Below, in pieces: positions 58,878-64,000 of a stretch of DNA of 64,000 nt. The DNA lies in the NCBI GenBank assembly GCA_025965975.1, contig JAOPVX010000368.1:1-64000 (forward strand), read 5' to 3'. Made by a program: the position numbers and the translations under genes. The stretch's first letter is position 1, and every line of letters begins with the position of its first letter. The notes below the pieces were generated by a model. It ran no database searches and was not told where the DNA came from. It worked only from the letters and a program-made list of their open reading frames with translations. Source of the stretch: Mycobacterium sp. (lineage in GTDB: Bacteria > Actinomycetota > Actinomycetes > Mycobacteriales > Mycobacteriaceae).

Positions 58878-59960
58878 ATGACTCACGACTGGCTGCTCGT
58901 GGAAACACTGGGCAGCGAGCCCGCCGTGGTCGCACAAGGCCTTCAAACCAAGAACCTGGTTCCAATCAGCGCATTCTTGAGGCGAAACCCCAACCTGATG
59001 GCGATCCAGACGGCCATCGGAGAGAGTGTGCGCGCCGGAGTCGGCCTGAGCAGCATCACGCCGAAGAACGACCGCGTAATTCGTACTGAAATAGTTCAGA
59101 TGTCCGATGGGCGCATTCACGGCGTGCACGTGTGGATCGGTCCCCCGAAGCTCGATCCGCCCGACCGCCCAATACCCGGACCGCTGATCTGGGACCTGAC
59201 GAGCGGGATCGCCACCGACACCCCCGAGTCGCTGTGGAACAGCGGATGGAATCCCGTGAAGACACCGACGCACGGCAGGGCCTTCGCCGACGACCTGCCG
59301 CGCCGCGACCTCAACCCGAGCGAAGCAAGCGTGCTGTCCATGGCGATCAAACCCGAGGCCGGCGTGACGTTCTGCAGCACTTGGGACATAACCGATTTCA
59401 ACGGCGAGCCGATCACCGTCGGCTTTGTCTCCCGTGCGCTGCGGGAGAGTCAGGACGACGGCAGTGAACGACTGATCTGCCGAGCGATGAATTGGCGCAG
59501 CGTGCGAGAGGGCCCGACCGTGGCCCACGACTACCTCGCGCAGCGGATCCTCGACGGGTTGGCGCAACCCGGCGTATATCGGTGCCTCGTCGATCTCAAG
59601 AACTGGACGCTGTTGAAGTGGTTGGACGATCCGGTGCCGTTCTTCGACTGGCGCGCCAGCATGGCAGGAGAGCACGCCGTCCATCCCGCCGATCGTGGCC
59701 AGATGGCAAAGATGGCAACCGAATTCGTTACCGGCACGGCATCGGGTGTGCTGCGGATGGCGGCCAACGGCGGCGGGTGGACGCCGGTGCACGTGACGGT
59801 CAACCGCGTCGAACTCGAAGACGACATCTACGCCGGGCTGGCGTCGATGCGAATACCCACCGACGAGGAGATCGCCGCCGCCGGGCTCGACGTCGTCGAC
59901 GATGCCCCCACACCAAAGCGAAAAGCCAAACCCAGCAGGGATAGAGCCGCCAATCCTTAG
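58878..59960 (+). CDS. Triple sensor-domain protein (Rv3651-like, DUF5593)
   Basis: A 360-residue cytosolic protein. It begins MTHDWLLVETLGSEPAVVAQ and contains GGRIHGVHVWIGPP-like and TFCSTWDITDFNGEPITVGF segments of PAS/GAF-type folds. Rv3651 of M. tuberculosis is described as three sensor domains in tandem; the ligand is unknown. The last 25 residues are basic and probably disordered. It keeps the Rv3649-Rv3651 order but without the PE gene between them. Confidence 0.85.
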   Translation: MTHDWLLVETLGSEPAVVAQGLQTKNLVPISAFLRRNPNLMAIQTAIGESVRAGVGLSSITPKNDRVIRTEIVQMSDGRIHGVHVWIGPPKLDPPDRPIPGPLIWDLTSGIATDTPESLWNSGWNPVKTPTHGRAFADDLPRRDLNPSEASVLSMAIKPEAGVTFCSTWDITDFNGEPITVGFVSRALRESQDDGSERLICRAMNWRSVREGPTVAHDYLAQRILDGLAQPGVYRCLVDLKNWTLLKWLDDPVPFFDWRASMAGEHAVHPADRGQMAKMATEFVTGTASGVLRMAANGGGWTPVHVTVNRVELEDDIYAGLASMRIPTDEEIAAAGLDVVDDAPTPKRKAKPSRDRAANP

Positions 59961-60335
59961 CCGCCGGCGATCACGCCGACCCGCGTCGCGTCACGCCGTG
60001 GCGGCATCGGACAGTTCCGCCATCAAACTCGCGGTCGTGGGCGGGCAGCGTGAAGACATGCTGGGCGCCCACCGCGATGGCGGCCTGGAAGTCGTCGGCC
60101 GCAGGTGCGGAACGGACAAGCAGAACGACCCTGCCGCGAAGGCGGCAGCGCTCGGCGCGCGCAGTGTCGGACGCGACCACGTCGAGCAGGACGGCCACAA
60201 GGTATGGACGGCCGGCCGTCTGGACGGGTCGGGCGCGTGCACGACAGGCAACCCGGCGGCCACCGCGACGCGGTCCACGTCGTCTCGGAGTGCGGGGTCG
60301 CCGACCAGCGCCAGGATCCCATTGCTCTCGTTCAT
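59961..60335 (-). pseudogene. Remnant of ssd (Rv3660c-like, tad/Flp locus)
   Basis: The first frame (ATG at 60335) reads NGILALVGDPALRDDVDRVA then GLPVVHAPDPS. Near 60200 the homology moves to another frame (AVLLDVVASDTARAERC, AAIAVGAQHVFTLPAHD). Near 60025 it returns to the first (MAELSDAATA, stop), and a third frame gives RVGVIAGG, the strand before the Walker A of the ATPase. It then ends against the stop of the sensor gene. This matches the N-terminal receiver-like domain of Ssd; the MinD-like ATPase domain is deleted. Confidence 0.75.
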
Positions 60336-60442
60336 GACCTCAGCCTGCGGCCGGGTGACGACACAACGCCATCGTCGCTACGGCGTCTGTGGATGAATGC
60401 GAATCTGGGGACAAGGTGACAAACGGTGCAGTATGTCCGCAT

Positions 60443-60717
60443 TGAAAACCGCGTTCCGCAACTACAGGAGAAGCACCGAAGTATCCGTAATGCGAGAAGA
60501 ACCCCCCAAAAGGGACGACCCCCGCCAGGGGGGGAGGAGGCGGAGGTCGTCGTGTATCAGCCCCGGGGGGTCGGGCTGATGCACACCCGGCATAAGCCGA
60601 GTAATGCTCACTATACACACGCCACGGCGGATGAGCGCAAGTACTGCTTGCCAGAGAAAGCACCCGATAGCAGGAAAGATTGCAGTCACCGGCACCTGTC
60701 GTGAACTGCCAATTTGT
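60443..60717 (+). ncRNA. Probable Ms1/MTS2823 small RNA
   Basis: The non-coding gap upstream of the Rv3661-like gene is where the abundant RNA MTS2823 (M. tuberculosis) or Ms1 (M. smegmatis) lies, as I recall. Ms1 binds core RNA polymerase. A -10 like TATGTC (60432-60437) with GGGACA 18 nt upstream would start it near 60443. Inside are the stems GACGACC/GGTCGTC around a G-rich core and ATCAGCCC/GGGCTGAT. GCAGTCAC/GTGAACTGC (60682-60709) followed by AATTTGT looks like its terminator. The ends are estimates. Confidence 0.58.
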
Positions 60718-60750
60718 ACACTCTGTCGACTCTTGTCACGCACCGGCCCC

Positions 60751-60756
60751 TATGCT
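60751..60756 (+). promoter_or_regulatory. -10 hexamer of the HAD gene, probably leaderless
   Basis: TATGCT ends 7 nt before the GTG at 60764, which places the expected transcription start on or next to the start codon. Leaderless GTG starts are common in mycobacteria. No good -35 is seen. Confidence 0.55.
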
Positions 60757-60763
60757 GGGCACT

Positions 60764-61621
60764 GTGACCGCATCCGAGTCGGCGGCCGGCGGATCAACTG
60801 GGCCGCAAAGCGGGACGCCGCCAGTCAGGCCCGTTCGGACCGCCGCCTTCTTCGATCTTGATAAGACCGTCATCGCCAAATCGAGCACATTGGCGTTCAG
60901 CAAACCTTTCTTCGATCAGGGGCTAATCAATCGGCGTGCCGTTCTCAAGTCGACCTACGCGCAGTTCCTGTTCCTGAGTTCCGGTGCCGATCACGATCAA
61001 ATGGACAGGATGCGGTCTTATGTCACGAACATGTGCACCGGATGGGACGTCGAGCAGGTGAAGTCGATCGTCGGCGAGGCACTGCACGACATCGTCGATC
61101 CATTGGTGTTCGCCGAAGCCGCCGACTTGATCGCCGACCACAAGATCTGCGGCCGCGACGTGGTCGTGGTTTCGGCGTCTGGCGAGGAGATCGTCGCGCC
61201 GATTTCCCGCGCGCTCGGCGCCACCCACGCGATGGCCACCAGGATGGTCGTCGAGGACGGCCGCTACACCGGTGAGATCGCCTTCTACTGCTACGGCGAG
61301 GGCAAGGTCGAGGCGATCCGTCAGCTCGCCGCCCGCGAGGGCTACGCACTCGAGCATTGCTACGCCTACTCCGACTCGATCACCGACCTGCCGATGCTCG
61401 AGTCCGTCGGCCATCCCACCGTGGTGAACCCGGATCGCGCGCTGCGCAAAGAAGCCGCGGCGCGGGGCTGGCCGGCACTCACCTTCTCCAAACCGGTGTC
61501 ACTGCGCGACCGCATTCCCGCCCCCTCGGGCGCTGCCGTCGCAACCACCGCGGCGGTCGGGGTGAGCGCACTGGCCGCCGGTGCGCTGACATACTCGCTG
61601 CTGCGCCGTTTCGCTTTCTGA
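60764..61621 (+). CDS. HAD-IB family phosphatase (Rv3661-like)
   Basis: 285 residues. HAD motif I is FFDLDKTVI with the nucleophile Asp, motif II Ser is in VVVSASGEEIVAPIS, and motif III is YSDSITDLPMLESVG. The cap is of the SerB-like helical type, so the substrate may be phosphoserine or another small phosphomonoester. The C-terminus has a membrane helix (ATTAAVGVSALAAGALTYSL), so it may be tail-anchored. The start at GTG 60764 fits a leaderless transcript. Confidence 0.92.
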   Translation: MTASESAAGGSTGPQSGTPPVRPVRTAAFFDLDKTVIAKSSTLAFSKPFFDQGLINRRAVLKSTYAQFLFLSSGADHDQMDRMRSYVTNMCTGWDVEQVKSIVGEALHDIVDPLVFAEAADLIADHKICGRDVVVVSASGEEIVAPISRALGATHAMATRMVVEDGRYTGEIAFYCYGEGKVEAIRQLAAREGYALEHCYAYSDSITDLPMLESVGHPTVVNPDRALRKEAAARGWPALTFSKPVSLRDRIPAPSGAAVATTAAVGVSALAAGALTYSLLRRFAF

Positions 61622-62056
61622 AAGCTACTTCGTAGTAACCAGCACAGTAGCTGGCGCCGACGTGTAACGATCGGGAGTCGCGCCGCAATTGGGCCTTGAT
61701 GTGACCGTGGTCACGGAGTACAAAGGAACCACGGAAGCCTGGGGCGGCCAAGACCGAGCCGGAAGAGAAGGTTCGATCTCCCAAGCCAGGCTACCCAGCA
61801 CGGATCCCGGCACCCACGCGGAGCACATGCCGCGAAATAGGTAGAAGTGTTGCGGGCCTGCGCAATTGCGAAGAGCGGACGGCTACGACGACCCTTTGGG
61901 TGGGGTTGCAGCCGAAGCGCATCGCAAGGACGCCGAGGTCACCCACGCAACCCACAAAGCACGCATGGTAACCGGAGTCCGTGCTAGCGGGCGGCGAGCC
62001 GAATCAGTTCGGAGCGTCGCCCGCTTCGCGTTGCTGGGGGCGCAACGACGACACGC
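61622..62056. other. Intergenic region without a recognisable gene
   Basis: 435 bp between the converging HAD and Rv3662c-like genes. A 67-codon open frame on the minus strand (61625-61828) has no ribosome-binding site or recognisable motif. The only clear structure is the hairpin at 61987-62024. Confidence 0.7.
61987..62024. terminator. Long hairpin between convergent genes
   Basis: GCGGGCGGCGAGCCGAA and TTCGGAGCGTCGCCCGC pair at 14 of 17 positions around a TCAG loop. It lies 32 bp beyond the stop of the Rv3662c-like gene and could end transcription on either strand. No T-run. Confidence 0.55.
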
Positions 62057-62827
62057 TCAGGACGACGCAGCCTGCGCGATGGACAACGCCTCTCGCGCGC
62101 CGGCGTGTAAGGCCCGGGCGCTCAACACAAGCCAGGCCGCAAGGCCGTCGGGTGTGCCCGACGAAAACCCGCGCGCCGCGGCCCGGTAGTCGCCCGACTG
62201 GCGCATCCAGTACACCTCCGGAACGCCGAGGCCGTGCGGGTCCAGACCGCTGGCGATGGTCACCAGACGCGACACCGCCCTGGCCACCACACCGTCGGCG
62301 GTACCGAAGGGCTCCAGCGTCAGCAGCTCGCCGTGCACGACGGCGGCGAGCACCGGCGCGGGCACCCGTGTCCCGCCGGTGACGATGTCGGCCAATAGCG
62401 CCAGCCGGCGGCCGACCTCGGCGTCGCCTCGCGGACGGCCGAGCCGGTCGTCGTCGGCCAGGTCGGCCGCCGCCAGTGCGTGCAATCGGGCGATGGCCTG
62501 AAGCGGGGCCCGCTGCCACACGCCGACCAATGAGGTCGCCCCACCTTCCAAGGCCTCCGATACCCGCAGCGCCCCCGCCAGCACCGGGTCGGGGTCGGGG
62601 CCGCCGGCCGAGCCGGCGGTCGAGCGAGCGTGCGACAGCTGCAACGAACCACCGTCGAGTACCGAGGATGCCCGCGCCGCCCGCAGCGAGGCCTCGGCCG
62701 CCGTCGTCGGCCAGCCCCGCAGATTTGTGCGGTGGCGATGCGCGCGGCCCAGTGCGTCGCGAGCTTCCTGGCCGGCCGCCGCCACGCCCGGCAGCTCGGC
62801 CAATGGAGCTAGCGGGTCGGCCGTCAC
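62057..62827 (-). CDS. Rv3662c-like protein, degenerate Fic-like pattern
   Basis: A 256-residue protein from a GTG at 62827, the same length as Rv3662c as I recall it. It is Ala-rich and helical. EASLRAARASSVLDGG and LTLEPFGTADGVVARAVSRL recall the layout of Fic proteins (HPFxxGNGRxxR), but the catalytic His and the second Gly and Asn are absent, so AMP transfer is unlikely. Databases have called such proteins oxidoreductases, without visible support here. Function unknown. Confidence 0.75.
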   Translation of the reverse strand: MTADPLAPLAELPGVAAAGQEARDALGRAHRHRTNLRGWPTTAAEASLRAARASSVLDGGSLQLSHARSTAGSAGGPDPDPVLAGALRVSEALEGGATSLVGVWQRAPLQAIARLHALAAADLADDDRLGRPRGDAEVGRRLALLADIVTGGTRVPAPVLAAVVHGELLTLEPFGTADGVVARAVSRLVTIASGLDPHGLGVPEVYWMRQSGDYRAAARGFSSGTPDGLAAWLVLSARALHAGAREALSIAQAASS

Positions 62828-62838
62828 GGCAGCACACG

Positions 62839-63351
62839 CTAGCGCGTGCTGTCGTAGAACACGACGAGCCTGTCGATCCGCCACAGTTGGGCAAGCACGA
62901 TGAGGCTTGCGCCGAACACGGTCGACCAGATCTCGAGCCTGACCAGCCCGTAGCTCAGAAGCACGAAGCCGGCGCCGGCCACCGGGACGAGCAGGCGCAG
63001 CACCCTTCGCTGATCGGGTGGCACGCGATCACGCTCCTTCAGCCACAGCTTCTCTCCGTAAATTCCTTTTGCCGCCCAGCTCGTTGGCGATTCCACAGGC
63101 GCGAAGACGTGCGGGTTGAGCCACAGCCACACAATGACAGCGGCGATCGGCACCGCACACCACCAGCCCAGCCACACCCGGCTCCAGATCGCCAGAATCA
63201 TTGCGGGGATCGCCGCAAATCGTGTCCACACGCTCCATGGGTTCGCGTGACGCTTCCATGCGTCGTCGCTCATTCGGAACGCCCCGGCCACCCTTGACAT
63301 GACGCCCATGCGCCAATTCTCCTCGACCGCCAAACCCTCGCCATCCGACAA
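62839..63351 (-). CDS. Small polytopic membrane protein
   Basis: 170 residues with four likely helices in two hairpins: one near 43-82 (TRFAAIPAMILAIWSRVWLG, CAVPIAAVIVWLWL) and one near 120-160 (LLVPVAGAGFVLLSYGLV, STVFGASLIVLAQLW). A conserved-looking AWKRHANPWSVWTRF precedes the first. I do not recognise the family with certainty (possibly DUF6653). The start could be the ATG at 63351 or one of the ATGs 15-27 codons later. It is divergent from acs. Confidence 0.72.
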   Translation of the reverse strand: MSDGEGLAVEENWRMGVMSRVAGAFRMSDDAWKRHANPWSVWTRFAAIPAMILAIWSRVWLGWWCAVPIAAVIVWLWLNPHVFAPVESPTSWAAKGIYGEKLWLKERDRVPPDQRRVLRLLVPVAGAGFVLLSYGLVRLEIWSTVFGASLIVLAQLWRIDRLVVFYDSTR

Positions 63352-63383
63352 GGGCGACCCATCCGGTGACTACGCTCGCAGAC

Positions 63384-64000
63384 ATGTCCGACGCGCACAC
63401 CGAAGTCCAGTCCGCCTACCCGCCTGCCCCCGAATTCGCCGCGCAGGCCAACGCCACCGAGGATCTGGTAGGCGAGGCGCAGGCCGACCGGTTGGCGTTC
63501 TGGGCCAAGCAGGCCAACCGGTTGTCCTGGGACACACCGTTCGACGAGGTGCTGGACTGGTCGGGGGCCCCGTTCGCGAAGTGGTTCGTCGGCGGCAGGC
63601 TGAATGTGTCCTACAACTGTGTGGACCGGCACGTCGAGGCCGGCAACGGCGGTCGGGTGGCGATCCGCTGGGAGGGTGAACCCGGCGACAGCAGGGAGCT
63701 GACGTATGCGGATCTGCTGGCCGAGGTGAGCAGGGCCGCCAATGTGCTAACCGAGCTCGGGCTGGTGGCCGGTGATCGGGTCGCGATCTACATGCCGATG
63801 GTGCCGGAGGCGATCGTGGCGATGCTGGCCTGCGCGCGCCTTGGTGTGCTGCATTCGGTGGTGTTCGCCGGGTTCTCGGCGTCGGCGCTTGCGGCCCGCA
63901 TCGAGGACGCCGAAGCCAAGCTGGTGATCACCACCGACGGGCAATTCCGGCGCGGTGCGGCGGTCTCGCTGAAGGAGGCGGTCGACGAGGCGGTCAGTGC
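63384..64000 (+). CDS. acs: Acetyl-CoA synthetase (N-terminal part)
   Basis: The first 205 codons; the gene runs off the right edge. It makes acetyl-CoA from acetate, ATP and CoA. Visible family blocks are FWAKQANRLSWDTPFDEVLD, APFAKWFVGGRLNVSYNCVD, AIRWEGEPGDSRELTYADLL and VYMPMVPEA-like IYMPMVPEAIVAMLACARLG. The ATG at 63384 starts MSDAHTEVQSAYPPAPEF. The position corresponds to Rv3667, although the Rv3663c-Rv3666c (dpp) transporter genes that precede it in M. tuberculosis are absent. Confidence 0.95.
   Translation, partial: MSDAHTEVQSAYPPAPEFAAQANATEDLVGEAQADRLAFWAKQANRLSWDTPFDEVLDWSGAPFAKWFVGGRLNVSYNCVDRHVEAGNGGRVAIRWEGEPGDSRELTYADLLAEVSRAANVLTELGLVAGDRVAIYMPMVPEAIVAMLACARLGVLHSVVFAGFSASALAARIEDAEAKLVITTDGQFRRGAAVSLKEAVDEAVS

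Noticed and set aside
61625..61828. 67-codon open frame on the minus strand after the HAD gene
   Set aside because: No ribosome-binding site, no recognisable motif, and Ser/Thr/Pro-rich content typical of a shadow frame in GC-rich DNA.
62057..62827. Active Fic AMP-transferase
   Set aside because: The PFGTADGVVARA segment lacks the catalytic His and the GNGR core, so only a distant fold resemblance remains.

Overview
The window is high-GC actinobacterial DNA from a mycobacterium, most likely an environmental, non-tuberculous species of the Mycolicibacterium type. Lsr2, ClpC1, EphA, LpqG, an Rv3645-type cyclase and an Rv3651-type sensor are present. Compared from memory, the gene order follows the M. 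tuberculosis segment Rv3596c (clpC1) to Rv3667 (acs), with lineage-specific insertions and losses. No CRISPR array, phage or intact insertion sequence was seen.

Region 1 (1-13.6 kb) is mostly leftward: ftsH, folE-folP-folB-folK, two membrane-protein genes, a DUF2520-type gene, panC-panD, coaX, then lysS, lsr2 and clpC1. It makes folate, pantothenate and CoA, with many start/stop overlaps. A D-serine-dehydratase-like gene is inserted in the opposite direction. Region 2 (13.7-24.6 kb) holds ephA, an LLM flavin oxidoreductase, a zinc alcohol dehydrogenase, lpqG, a molybdopterin oxidoreductase, hpt, tilS, a zincin-type metalloprotease, dacB and ppa.

Region 3 (24.6-36.9 kb) is accessory. It opens with a ureide pair (uraD-like and allantoicase) and two small secreted proteins. 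Its centre is a divergent pair: a membrane protein with tandem RCK/TrkA-like Rossmann folds, a RyR domain and two PGDYG-like repeats, facing a 1370-residue TIR-STAND ATPase-TM-WD40 protein. I propose this pair as a nucleotide-signalled conflict or immune module; it is the best candidate for an undescribed system here. Next come a beta-lactamase-fold hydrolase, an acyltransferase remnant and terC with a yybP-ykoY-type manganese riboswitch.

Region 4 (36.9-48.9 kb) concerns the envelope: DedA, a Pls/PosA-type NRPS-like protein translationally coupled to an M1 peptidase and a flippase-like protein, a GT2/DUF2304 pair, a broken amidohydrolase, an NAD-dependent sugar epimerase and a large Rv3635-type membrane protein. 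Region 5 (48.9-64 kb) has tRNA-Thr(CGU) with a 14-bp repeat array at its 3' end, holB, an adenylate cyclase, topA, cspA, an SftH/MrfA-type helicase, an Rv3651-like sensor, a broken remnant of ssd (the tad-locus gene), a probable Ms1/MTS2823 RNA, a HAD phosphatase, an Rv3662c-like gene, a membrane protein and the start of acs.

Short direct duplications recur at gene ends and inside topA. No database or folding program could be run, so family names rest on visible motifs and remembered homologues.
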